Made by a program: the position numbers and the translations under genes
Assembly (NCBI GenBank): GCA_027077895.1
Contig: JALWQZ010000020.1
Span: 1 to 7,342, forward strand
Length of the DNA stretch: 7,342 nucleotides
Origin: Microcaldota archaeon
GTDB lineage: Archaea; B1Sed10-29; WALL01; WAMD01
Reading direction: 5' to 3'
Part shown: positions 1 through 7,286 of the stretch, in pieces
How positions within the stretch are numbered: the first letter of the stretch is position 1
Layout of the letters: each line of letters starts with the position of its first letter
The notes under the pieces: model-generated
What the model was told of the DNA's origin: nothing
The model's input: only the letters and a program-made list of their open reading frames with translations
Database searches by the model: none

Positions 1-13
1 GTTTATATGGATA

Positions 14-1207
14 TCACTCAAACTTCTTCTCAATCGCGGAGAGGACTTTATCTGGAGAAAATGCCAACTTTATGAGTTGCGTGTTTCCACGTATGCCTTT
101 ACCAGACATAGTCAATGTGATTAAACCCATCATCTCAAGTTCCTTCAGATATTCCCTATACCACCTAGCACTCCTTGGCTTCCTAGCCCACTCCCTGCAG
201 ACCTTCTCATATTTCTCGTATACTTCCCCAGAAAACAGGAACTTTTCCCCAGACTCGCCACCCAGTGTTGGGTATTTTCCCCCCTCTCTTATCAAACTTG
301 CTATCGCATATAAAACAATCGCGGGATGTTCTGGCAGTGTAGAAATCAAGTCAAGCACGATGTCCTCTTCAACGGCAGACCTTGCCTGCTTAACGTGTAT
401 GTCAGAGACTGGCTCCCCTTTTTCGTCTGCAATATCCCCTGCCCTTAATATTAACTTAAGTGCATACCTAGCATCCCCTGATTCCTGTGCAGCATAGGCA
501 GCAGCCAATTCCAAAGCCGAGTCCTTGCACATTCCTGGTTTGAATGCCTGCGCCACTCTCTCACTAAGTATGGATTTCAATTGGACTGCATTATAGGGAG
601 GGAACACCATCTCTTCTTGCATCAATGTTGACTTGCTTCTAGGATCTAGTTTGTCCATAAAGGTAACATTGTTGGATATACCTATAATAGCAATATGGCC
701 TTGTTGCAAGTGGTCATTGGCCCTAGTAAGCATGTACAACAAATCATCAACATCCTTCACCTGGTCAACTTCATCTAGCACAACAACGTAGATAACTCCC
801 GTATTTTGGATATAATCCATTATCCTGTCGTATAAATGTGTAGAAGCAAACCCCATAAAGTTCTCATCCGGATATAATATCTCCGCAATCTTTAGTAGGA
901 TTTGATACTTCCTGTTATGTGTCCTACAGTTTATGTAAACACTTCCCACATTCGCATTATATTTTTCCTTTGCCTGAATGAGTTTGTCAATTACATGCTT
1001 AACCGTTGCTGTCTTTCCAGTCCCTGTTTTTCCATATATGAAAATATTATTTGGTTTTTTCCCTTTTAGTGAGGGGGCAAGTATCTTCATGATTCTTTCA
1101 ATCTCTGCTTCCCTATGTGGTAAATGGTCTGGAAGGTAATGTGGTGAGAGGACATTCCTATCCTTAAATATTGTCTCCCTTGACATCTCCCTATCAAAAA
1201 CGTCCAT
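14..1207 (-). CDS. cdc6: Orc1/Cdc6-family replication initiator, AAA+ ATPase with winged-helix domain
   Basis: This is the archaeal initiator that binds origin DNA and helps load the MCM helicase. The 397-residue length is normal for the family. Visible in the protein: an N-terminal lead-in typical of the family (IFKDRNVLSPHYLPDHLPHR, about 13-32), Walker A GKTGTGKT at 59-66, Walker B VVVLDEVD at 141-148, a sensor-1 segment GISNN at 176-180, a conserved LDPRSKS segment near 188-194, and sensor 2 GDARYAL at 244-250. A C-terminal winged helix runs from about 285 to 395, with a Gly-rich wing GKGIRGNTQLIKL near 369-381. The ATG at 1207 has an AAGGA Shine-Dalgarno-like element 9 nt upstream. The gene is divergent from sepF across 86 bp. 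All ATPase motifs look intact, so it should be functional. Archaea often carry several Orc1/Cdc6 paralogues, and I cannot say which type this is. The functional call is by family; the sequence shows the motifs directly. Confidence 0.96.
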   Translation of the reverse strand: MDVFDREMSRETIFKDRNVLSPHYLPDHLPHREAEIERIMKILAPSLKGKKPNNIFIYGKTGTGKTATVKHVIDKLIQAKEKYNANVGSVYINCRTHNRKYQILLKIAEILYPDENFMGFASTHLYDRIMDYIQNTGVIYVVVLDEVDQVKDVDDLLYMLTRANDHLQQGHIAIIGISNNVTFMDKLDPRSKSTLMQEEMVFPPYNAVQLKSILSERVAQAFKPGMCKDSALELAAAYAAQESGDARYALKLILRAGDIADEKGEPVSDIHVKQARSAVEEDIVLDLISTLPEHPAIVLYAIASLIREGGKYPTLGGESGEKFLFSGEVYEKYEKVCREWARKPRSARWYREYLKELEMMGLITLTMSGKGIRGNTQLIKLAFSPDKVLSAIEKKFE

Positions 1208-1293
1208 AGAACCACATCCTTTTATTAATAAGCTATCCCATAATTATGTAAAGTTAGATACTTCCTGTATTAAATACTTGAGGAGGGATACAA
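1208..1293. promoter_or_regulatory. Divergent cdc6/sepF intergenic promoter region with AT-rich palindromes
   Basis: This 86-bp gap must carry the promoters of both cdc6 (leftward) and sepF (rightward). It contains two perfect 10-bp palindromes, TTATTAATAA (1222-1231) and CATAATTATG (1239-1248), and an 11-bp one with a single-base centre, GTATTAAATAC (1267-1277). The central CATAATTATG is placed so that, with the usual archaeal spacing of about 25 bp from TATA box to start site, it could serve either direction. That would give a start near 1270 for sepF and near 1217 for cdc6, each just ahead of its ribosome-binding site. The palindromes are seen directly; their use as TATA boxes or operators is inference. 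I see no origin recognition box here. Confidence 0.45.
1280..1288 (+). promoter_or_regulatory. Ribosome-binding site of sepF
   Basis: GAGGAGGGA lies 5 nt before the sepF ATG at 1294 and is a strong match to the archaeal Shine-Dalgarno consensus. It fixes the start codon of sepF and suggests efficient, leadered translation. Confidence 0.8.
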
Positions 1294-1668
1294 ATGGTTG
1301 AATTCCTTAAAAAGATGTCTTCTAGGTTGGGTGGGACCACTGAAGAAGAGGATATAGAGGACTACCTCGAAACCCTTGGTGTAGAAGAAGAGACATTCGA
1401 AGAAGAAGCGGACATGTGGATAAAACCTTTCATGCTGGAGTCTGACGCAGACGTTGACGGTATAAAAGAGGCTTTAACAGACGGAGCAATCGCCCTAGTT
1501 AATATTGAACCGCTGTACAAGAGAAACAAGAATAGATTGAAGAGGGCTCTAGATGACATAAAGAAGTTTACATCTAGCATAGATGGAGACATTGTTAGAG
1601 TCAGTGAATATAAGATACTAGCAACACCAAAAGGAGTCAAGGTTTACAGGGGCAAGAAGAAAAGGTGA
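1294..1668 (+). CDS. sepF: SepF-like cell division protein, membrane anchor for FtsZ
   Basis: The 124-residue product has the archaeal SepF layout. A short N-terminal stretch, VEFLKKMSSRLG (about 2-13), can form an amphipathic membrane-targeting helix. A strongly acidic linker follows at about 17-40. The compact SepF core at about 44-120 includes a DGAIALVN strand (63-70), a charged helix near 77-92, the loop and strand SSIDGDIVRVSEYKILATP (94-112), and a terminal GVKVYRGKKKR. In archaea SepF is known to tether FtsZ to the membrane in place of FtsA; that role is taken from the family. The start is an ATG with a strong Shine-Dalgarno 5 nt upstream. The next gene begins 8 bp after the stop, so the two are probably cotranscribed and translationally coupled. 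FtsZ is not encoded in this window. Confidence 0.88.
   Translation: MVEFLKKMSSRLGGTTEEEDIEDYLETLGVEEETFEEEADMWIKPFMLESDADVDGIKEALTDGAIALVNIEPLYKRNKNRLKRALDDIKKFTSSIDGDIVRVSEYKILATPKGVKVYRGKKKR
1661..1668 (+). promoter_or_regulatory. Ribosome-binding site of the sepF-linked gene, overlapping the sepF stop
   Basis: AAAGGTGA matches the archaeal Shine-Dalgarno sequence and ends in the sepF TGA stop, 8 nt before the ATG at 1677. A ribosome finishing sepF would sit on this site, which favours coupled translation of the downstream gene. The identical octamer occurs at the DP1/DP2 junction. Confidence 0.65.
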
Positions 1669-1677
1669 ACTAGTTCA
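1666..1677. repeat. Perfect 12-bp palindrome spanning the sepF/downstream gene junction
   Basis: TGAACTAGTTCA is its own reverse complement. It begins with the TGA stop of sepF and ends on the A of the next ATG, so it fills exactly the space between the two genes. In RNA the arms UGAA and UUCA could pair around a CUAG loop, a weak hairpin that would touch both the ribosome-binding site and the start codon. The palindrome is certain; a role in coupling is speculative, since 12-bp palindromes arise by chance at low frequency. Confidence 0.6.
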
Positions 1678-2459
1678 TGTACCTCGACAACCCCTCTTTA
1701 TCTGTATCTATTTCTGAGGGAGACTTAGCAGGTATAATAAAGGCAATAATGAAATCTAGACACTGGAGGCAGTTTGAAATCGCCACTGCAAACTTAATTC
1801 TAGTGCCTCATTGGTTATTCAACTTTGACATATACTACGAAGCGGATGGAAAACCTCAAACATACTCATCACAAATGGCACTGAATGCTGTCACTGGAGA
1901 ACTCAATCCAATAATAATTGAGGTCATGAAGGATATACCTGTTCAGATGACAAAGGAGCAACCAGACAAATCTTCGGTCGAAAAGGTTGCAGTAACAAAG
2001 GACGAGGCCAAGGAAGTCTCTAAAATAAAGATTGCTGGAGAACTAGGGATCAGCAAAGATACTATAACAACATACGGTTTTAGACTAGTTTACGTCCCTG
2101 TATACAGAGTGTGGATAACACTAGGGAGAAAAATCATTAGGCTAGATGTTGATGGTGTTTCAGGCTCCCCGCTAAATGAGAGTAATGTTCCAGAAAAGGA
2201 AAGGGGCATAATAGAGATAACGAAGGACACGCTAGAGCAACTAAAAACACCTGAGGGATGGATTGATTATTCAAAAAAAGCCGGGCAGTGGATGGCAGAT
2301 ATAACCAAAGCCACGGGCATAAAGGTCGCCGGTCAATTCAAGAAGGGTGGCGCAGTACACTGGCTATTAACAACAAAACCCGGACAATATACGTTACTAA
2401 CACTGATTATACTAATCTTGCTGTACCTAGTTCTAAGAAAGTACAACCTAATGAGATAG
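1677..2459 (+). CDS. Uncharacterised tail-anchored membrane protein with an internal duplication, linked to sepF
   Basis: I do not recognise this 260-residue protein as a named family. There is no N-terminal signal peptide. One hydrophobic segment lies near the C-terminus, YTLLTLIILILLYLVL at about 238-253, followed by RKYNLMR, so it looks tail-anchored with a large soluble domain, presumably cytoplasmic. The soluble part shows two related modules. The first is VPHWLFNFDIYYE ... ALNAVTGELN (43-77); the second is VPVYRVWITL ... LDVDGVSGSPLN (140-167). Each starts VP-x-[WY] and ends [ND]-x-V-[TS]-G-x-x-[LN]. The shape, a beta-rich module ending in a D-x-V-[TS]-G turn, recalls PepSY-like or other small envelope modules, but that is only a resemblance. 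A charged, probably helical linker (about 92-130) separates the modules. The gene follows sepF by 8 bp with its ribosome-binding site inside the sepF end, so the two are almost certainly coexpressed. A role alongside SepF at the membrane is inferred from context only. Confidence 0.8.
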   Translation: MYLDNPSLSVSISEGDLAGIIKAIMKSRHWRQFEIATANLILVPHWLFNFDIYYEADGKPQTYSSQMALNAVTGELNPIIIEVMKDIPVQMTKEQPDKSSVEKVAVTKDEAKEVSKIKIAGELGISKDTITTYGFRLVYVPVYRVWITLGRKIIRLDVDGVSGSPLNESNVPEKERGIIEITKDTLEQLKTPEGWIDYSKKAGQWMADITKATGIKVAGQFKKGGAVHWLLTTKPGQYTLLTLIILILLYLVLRKYNLMR

Positions 2460-2473
2460 TTACATAAAAACAG
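2460..2473. terminator. Convergent 14-bp gap with a weak T-run for the PolD operon
   Basis: Only 14 bp separate the stop codons of the sepF-linked gene and DP2. Read leftward, DP2 transcripts meet a run of five T (A-run at 2466-2470 on the plus strand) 3 nt after the stop, which could act as a weak archaeal U-tract terminator. No comparable T-run lies just after the rightward gene, so transcripts from the sepF pair may run into the antisense 3' end of DP2. Confidence 0.25.
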
Positions 2474-5400
2474 TCACATAAACTCTGTCAAAGAAAATTG
2501 TTTAACATTATCACTCTTAAACAAGGAGTCAATATTCCGCTCAACTATTGCCAGCCTCTGGTTCATATAATCAGACAGTCCAAAGTCTTTTGCTATCTTC
2601 CGAGACACATCTAAATACTTCCTAACGGAGCCCTCAGAAATAGTGAGCACTATCTTGCCACCACATTTAAGGCAAACTCCCTTCAGGGGTGGACGCCTAT
2701 ACTTAGCATTACAACTCACACACCTAAACTGTTGTTCACCAAATTTCCTCAAGTTGCCGTATATATCGGGCAAAAAGTGAAAGTTTAATATCCTCCTTGC
2801 CTCATCCTTCTCATCAACAGCCCGTATTTTCTTACCTAGATTCAACTGGGCATAAACCTTTTCCTCCATCTTCTCAAGCCTGCTGTACGCTGTTCGTGTG
2901 TTCCCCTGATTTATATCCGTCGTGTCCAAAGAAAAACCAAAACCATCGTACTGCTTGTCAGTTCCAAGCCTGTCCTTGACAATTTCTAGTCTAGCAGCAT
3001 CAGGCAAAACAATATTCTGAGACTTTCTATAGAATTCCAGCGGGTACCTTCCAATTACCTCCATCTCATGGACTTGATCATCCACCTGTTTTGGATCTAT
3101 GGTTTTAGTCAATACGAGTGGCGCGTCCATTTTTCCTCCCCTAGTGGAAGGAAGGAATTTCTTTGAGAAATTCAAAAAGGCATCTAGCGCCAGCATACAC
3201 GCGTTCTCGTCGCCGTCACAATCTCTCCTAGTTGCTGCGTGGAAGTATGGGTGCGCATACCAAGCGTTAGCCTTCGTAAACCCCAATATTCTACCGAGGA
3301 CACCTGCACTAGTGTGAGGGGCCAGTCCTATAATCAAATGTCCAACTAGATCCTCCTTCACCTCAGCATTGTAGTATCTGGGCAAACCGTAAAACTTTTC
3401 CAGTAGGTTATCAACAAATTGCGCGGCCCTAACTAGATACTCGCCGGCACGCTCAGATAAGATAATATCCTGTGGGAAGAGTTCAACTATCTGATCATCC
3501 CTTTCAAGTTTATCTCCCTTATAATCCACTAAATAACCTAACTCCCTGAGCCGCTCTACACTAGTTCCTATCTCCCTTGGCTTAAAATGTGTTAGAGGGA
3601 GGTTCGTTGAGTCAAACCTGACCGTGCCATCCTTGAAGACATAAACACCATGCCTAGACCTCAGTATCCCCTTCTCCAGTGGTTCAAAGTATTTTCCGGA
3701 CGACGTAAGCCCGATTACACCTTTTAATTTGTCTCCTGGTCTGCCCACTTTCTCAATGGCTCTATCAAGCAATTCTTTTAGAGGTACTTGCCTAGATGTG
3801 TATACCACACCCCTAACTCCACACCTAGGACAGATTTCCTTATCCAAAACACGACCGCACTTCGGGCATATCCTCAACGGAACAGTCCTACTGCCACACG
3901 TGTCGCACTTGTATGAAAACTTAGGCTCATTGCATTTGGGGCAATAAAGATTAACCATTTCTACGTTTATGTTCTTCTCCTCAGAAGCCTTGATTATTGA
4001 CCTGGTGGAACCGCCAAACCGCCCGATAGGGAACAGAACATGGGCAGGGGGGTTCATCTTCCTCTCCTTTGCCTTTTCAGGTCTACCCATTCTGGCTCCT
4101 ATGTACGACACCTTGTGAGAGAAAGGCATTATCTTGAATGGTGATAGTTCATTCACAAACTCTATAGGATCTTCAGTGTTGATTCTATCTATGACATCAA
4201 CAGACTTAGAGATAGACAATGTATCAAATAAAGCCGTGCGGTAAGGTTCATCTATGATAACATAGTCACCATCCAAATGATGAGGAACCAACAACTCTTC
4301 AAGGACTCTTTTTTCGCCAGGGGCCTTAAGGTCTCCAGAGGATAGCCACCTAATCAGTCTCTTTAAATCATCCACACTAACATCCGTATACGCAAATATA
4401 TACCTGGGATGTAGGGGGACACCATATTCCTTTGAGTATCTAACGGCCTCTTCATAACTAACATTAAATGGGTTATTACACTCCCCGCCTGCTTCCTCAA
4501 GTTCCTGGACCCACCACTCTTCAACATATGGTGAGGGAACAATAGGGTAATTGCTCTTCAGGAAATCCCCGTATGAAGCAAGCATATCGCCTAAAAACAG
4601 TATTTCCACAACATCGTCACGTATTCTCTTTGCTTCATCAACATCATAGACCCATTTGCACGTACCGTTTTTGAGTTTAACAAAAGGTGGGAGTATCCTA
4701 TCATTTGTTACTAGGGTGCATCCCTTACCTGGTTTTTCAACCTTAAGTTGAGTCCCCATAGCAGGGAACTCATCAAGAACAAACATGGTTGCTGGGTGAA
4801 CGGCCTTGGTCATCAAGCCAGTGTTCCTAGCCCGCCCATATCTAAGTCTGAATCCTCCAATAGTAGAGGGATATGCGAATATAGGCCTGCCAGCAACAAT
4901 CTCCTTCAGGTACTTCCAAACCGGCTCCACCTTAATCTCGCCCTTTCCACCTGTATCAATCTTGACTAGTTTGTGAATCCAATTCCAGTCTGACAATTTG
5001 AACTTGTCTGCGTACTTGACTAGTTTTTTCGCCTTCTGGGCAATACCCTCAGCGACAACTAGACACATACCACCTCTGACCCTGTTGGTTGGAATCCTAT
5101 CCAAATCCTTGTACACGTCAACCTCAATCTCTGATGTGGGGTCCCCGCTAACACAAACAGGGCAGTTCCTGACTATGTGCCTAACTTCATCATCTGTTGG
5201 CTTGTACTGAAGTCTAGCAACTGCGTTGTGGTACAAATTCACTTCCTCAACGTACCTTTCAACCTCTGTATCCGTGGGCTTGTACCTATCTAAACCTAGC
5301 AACCTACGAGTGTAATCTGCAAGAATAACCGAAACTGCTTGAGCAGTCCCTCCTGCCGATCTTATTGGACCAGCGTAGTAAACAGTTAGGTACTCCGTAT

Positions 5401-5809
5401 CATCAAAATTCTTTTCTATGGAAACCTTTGAAATCCCTTCTATAGGCGCAGCAACAACGCCCTCTGTCAGCAGAGCTAAACTCGTCCTTATTGCCTGCTC
5501 AGCAAGTTCCTCCTTAGTGCCCTGCTCAAATTTGCCATTCACTATGTCCTCGATTACCTTTAAAGCAACTAGATCTCTGTCCATTGTTTTTGAGTATTCT
5601 TTTATGGCAGACGCCACACCCTTTGGACCAACCAAACCCTCAACCCTATCTGCCAAGTCGGCAGCCAGTTTTATTTCAACTTCCGTATCTGGGTCAAGCC
5701 CCTTGGCCCTTGCCTGGCTAGCAATTTCATACTCCCTATTTACCCTATCCTCTAGATACTTGAAATAATCCTTCACCCTAGGAGAGGCTGGTAGATCCAA
5801 TACTCTCAC
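2474..5809 (-). CDS. polC: DNA polymerase D large (catalytic) subunit DP2
   Basis: This is the polymerising subunit of archaeal PolD, whose core has a double-psi beta-barrel fold like RNA polymerase. Seen along the 1111 residues: the N-terminal domain with YYAGPIRSAGGTAQAVSV (144-161) and a TNRVRGG segment (241-247); the GGFRLRYGRARNTGL block (318-332) with HPATMFVLDEFPAMGTQLK (338-356); IGARMGRPEKAKERKM (570-585); a Cys-rich zinc region with pairs at 623/626, 635/638, 648/651 and 660/663; the catalytic region LGRILGF (838-844), AHPYFHAATRRDCDGDEN (852-869) with the metal-binding Asp pair 865/867, and GGKMDAPLVLT (891-901); a C-terminal zinc finger (1030/1033, 1046/1049); and a PIP-like tail QFSLTEFM (1104-1111). 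It is at the shorter end of the family and has no intein at the active site, where several Pyrococcus genes carry one. The longest frame starts at GTG 5809, overlapping DP1 by 32 bp. A TTG at 5800 is the better-supplied alternative: it has AAAGGTGA 5 nt upstream and would begin MDLP, close to the MELP start I recall for Pyrococcus DP2. Confidence 0.97.
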   Translation of the reverse strand: MRVLDLPASPRVKDYFKYLEDRVNREYEIASQARAKGLDPDTEVEIKLAADLADRVEGLVGPKGVASAIKEYSKTMDRDLVALKVIEDIVNGKFEQGTKEELAEQAIRTSLALLTEGVVAAPIEGISKVSIEKNFDDTEYLTVYYAGPIRSAGGTAQAVSVILADYTRRLLGLDRYKPTDTEVERYVEEVNLYHNAVARLQYKPTDDEVRHIVRNCPVCVSGDPTSEIEVDVYKDLDRIPTNRVRGGMCLVVAEGIAQKAKKLVKYADKFKLSDWNWIHKLVKIDTGGKGEIKVEPVWKYLKEIVAGRPIFAYPSTIGGFRLRYGRARNTGLMTKAVHPATMFVLDEFPAMGTQLKVEKPGKGCTLVTNDRILPPFVKLKNGTCKWVYDVDEAKRIRDDVVEILFLGDMLASYGDFLKSNYPIVPSPYVEEWWVQELEEAGGECNNPFNVSYEEAVRYSKEYGVPLHPRYIFAYTDVSVDDLKRLIRWLSSGDLKAPGEKRVLEELLVPHHLDGDYVIIDEPYRTALFDTLSISKSVDVIDRINTEDPIEFVNELSPFKIMPFSHKVSYIGARMGRPEKAKERKMNPPAHVLFPIGRFGGSTRSIIKASEEKNINVEMVNLYCPKCNEPKFSYKCDTCGSRTVPLRICPKCGRVLDKEICPRCGVRGVVYTSRQVPLKELLDRAIEKVGRPGDKLKGVIGLTSSGKYFEPLEKGILRSRHGVYVFKDGTVRFDSTNLPLTHFKPREIGTSVERLRELGYLVDYKGDKLERDDQIVELFPQDIILSERAGEYLVRAAQFVDNLLEKFYGLPRYYNAEVKEDLVGHLIIGLAPHTSAGVLGRILGFTKANAWYAHPYFHAATRRDCDGDENACMLALDAFLNFSKKFLPSTRGGKMDAPLVLTKTIDPKQVDDQVHEMEVIGRYPLEFYRKSQNIVLPDAARLEIVKDRLGTDKQYDGFGFSLDTTDINQGNTRTAYSRLEKMEEKVYAQLNLGKKIRAVDEKDEARRILNFHFLPDIYGNLRKFGEQQFRCVSCNAKYRRPPLKGVCLKCGGKIVLTISEGSVRKYLDVSRKIAKDFGLSDYMNQRLAIVERNIDSLFKSDNVKQFSLTEFM

Positions 5810-7286
5810 CTTTCTTAAACTTCAATATATTCAGTTTCCTGTTCATCAGTGTGATAACCGGCAATATGCCTGGTGTTGGGTGGTGACCTTGTTTTATCTG
5901 GTACGGTGTGATATCCTGCCAAGTACCTGAGTTTACAATAGTAACACCTTTGTAATTTGCGTAACCGTTCTTATGAACATCTGCGAAGTGCATGATGTCT
6001 GGAACCCTCTCAATCACAAGATAATCTCTACTCTCTGGGGCAATTGGAGGTTTCTCACCATAGACTGGATGTAAGTGTCGCCTCTTAAGAGCCTCTATTC
6101 CCAAGCGCTCTGGATGCGCGTAGTCAAACCCAGAAAGGAACGGAACAAACGAATGGATGCTCTGACCATGGTAAATCAAAACTTCAATGTCATGTATTGA
6201 TACATAACCTGGAGATCCCAGCATGTGAAAATTCTTGCATGAATAAAGTTCAGGGATTAACTCCTTTGAAATTGCTGGTTGTGGGTCAGCAACCCTGACG
6301 GCATCATGGTTGCCTGGTATGACAAAGACTTCAATATACTCTGGAATCTCTTCCATGAATCGCTCAAAGGCCTCGTACTGGTCATATATATCCAGTATGG
6401 CCAACTCATTCTCCTGGCCAGGGTATATGCCTATGCCATCAACCAGGTCACCAGCAATAGTTAAGTACTTCACTTTACCAGCCAGGTCTGCTCTAGGCCC
6501 CTTGCCATTTAACCAGTCAATGAACTTCCTGAATATCTTTTCTAGGAACAGCCTGCTCCCTATGTGTGTGTCAGATATCATGGCAAGGGCAACATCCTCG
6601 TCGCTGGTCTTAATGGATTTTTGAACTATGTCTGGCTGGATTATATCCTTCGCTATAAACAAGTCTCCTCTAGAAAACTTTCCGTCTATGGCAATAACCT
6701 CGTCATGCAGCAGTGTAGATGCTACATCCATTAATGGCTCGTCACTCTTCGGAACGAGGACTGTGAGTTGATCTGTGGGATCCTCGACAACTAGCAAGAT
6801 ATGCCCATTCTTTGAATATCTTTTATCTGTCACCATTCCTATTACCCTAACAACCTCCTGGTATCGCCTCTTCTTCAACGTTTCAATGTCTCTAACAGTT
6901 GATCCCCTCTGTTTGAGTATGTCTGATATCCTTTCAAACCTGTCCCTAAAGTAATTCACAAAATCAGAGACTTCGCCATCAGAGTTGGATTTTCCAGTCA
7001 CGTCCAACTCGTCGAATATTTTAACCCTCGGCTCAATGTCCTTTGCAACCGGCTTGAACTCAACAGGGAAAAACGCTTCTATTCTCTCATCCTCATCATC
7101 ACGTTTAACCAAGTCTACCTTTGCTGTTTCCAACTTGACATCATCAAGAGTCAAAAATTTCTTACCTTCGTTCTTTTCAATAACTGCTTCAGCATAAGAA
7201 ATAGGATCAGGTCTGCTAGATATGTAGTCCAGTGCCTCTTTAGCAATCATAATCTTACGCTCTGCAAAAAAATCAGAAACATTCAT
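5778..7286 (-). CDS. polB: DNA polymerase D small subunit DP1, metallophosphatase fold with OB domain
   Basis: DP1 is the non-polymerising partner of DP2 and in characterised archaea carries the Mre11-like 3'-5' proofreading nuclease. Residue numbers here count from the TTG at 7289; subtract one for the ATG chosen. An N-terminal helical region (1-90) is followed by the family block FDELDVTGKSNSDGEVSDFV (92-111), an OB-fold segment (about 143-220), and the phosphodiesterase domain: SDTHIGS (239-245), AGDLVDG (279-285), PGNHDAVR (325-332), YHGQSIH (373-379) and HFADVHKNGY (434-443), then VNSGTWQ (452-458). The metal motifs are intact except the last, where the usual GHxH reads ADVH (436-439). 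I chose the ATG at 7286 over the adjacent in-frame TTG at 7289. No clear Shine-Dalgarno precedes it, so translation may be from a short or leaderless mRNA. The stop falls inside the DP2 start region, so the two subunits form one coupled operon. Confidence 0.95.
   Translation of the reverse strand: MNVSDFFAERKIMIAKEALDYISSRPDPISYAEAVIEKNEGKKFLTLDDVKLETAKVDLVKRDDEDERIEAFFPVEFKPVAKDIEPRVKIFDELDVTGKSNSDGEVSDFVNYFRDRFERISDILKQRGSTVRDIETLKKRRYQEVVRVIGMVTDKRYSKNGHILLVVEDPTDQLTVLVPKSDEPLMDVASTLLHDEVIAIDGKFSRGDLFIAKDIIQPDIVQKSIKTSDEDVALAMISDTHIGSRLFLEKIFRKFIDWLNGKGPRADLAGKVKYLTIAGDLVDGIGIYPGQENELAILDIYDQYEAFERFMEEIPEYIEVFVIPGNHDAVRVADPQPAISKELIPELYSCKNFHMLGSPGYVSIHDIEVLIYHGQSIHSFVPFLSGFDYAHPERLGIEALKRRHLHPVYGEKPPIAPESRDYLVIERVPDIMHFADVHKNGYANYKGVTIVNSGTWQDITPYQIKQGHHPTPGILPVITLMNRKLNILKFKKGESIGSTSLS
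5806..5813 (-). promoter_or_regulatory. Ribosome-binding site at the DP1/DP2 overlap
   Basis: AAAGGTGA, read on the minus strand, lies within the last codons of DP1. It contains the GTG codon at 5809 that would start the longest DP2 frame and sits 5 nt before an in-frame TTG at 5800. Its quality as a Shine-Dalgarno element argues that DP2 translation really begins at the TTG and that the GTG belongs to the ribosome-binding site. Confidence 0.5.

Noticed and set aside
72..497. Plus-strand open frame of 141 codons opposite cdc6
   Set aside because: It lies wholly antisense to the conserved sensor-2 and winged-helix part of cdc6; its product is Ser-rich with no family features.
1208..1293. Replication origin next to cdc6
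   Set aside because: Archaeal origins often flank cdc6, but this gap is only 86 bp and shows no G-rich origin recognition box repeats. The origin, if close, is more likely outside the window.
1362..1640. Minus-strand open frame of 92 codons within sepF
   Set aside because: It is antisense to the SepF core, and its Ser/hydrophobic-rich composition is what acidic and lysine-rich codons give on the reverse strand.
3838..3960. Cys-rich stretch in DP2 as a separate zinc-ribbon gene
   Set aside because: The four CxxC pairs are in frame within DP2 and are a normal zinc region of that family; no start or stop separates them.
5418..5768. Plus-strand open frame of 116 codons opposite the DP2 N-terminus
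   Set aside because: Shadow of a highly conserved coding region; no independent ribosome-binding site or recognisable product.
6310..6624. Plus-strand open frame of 104 codons opposite the DP1 phosphodiesterase domain
   Set aside because: Antisense to the GDLVDG and DTHIGS motifs of DP1, so the coding constraint is on the other strand.
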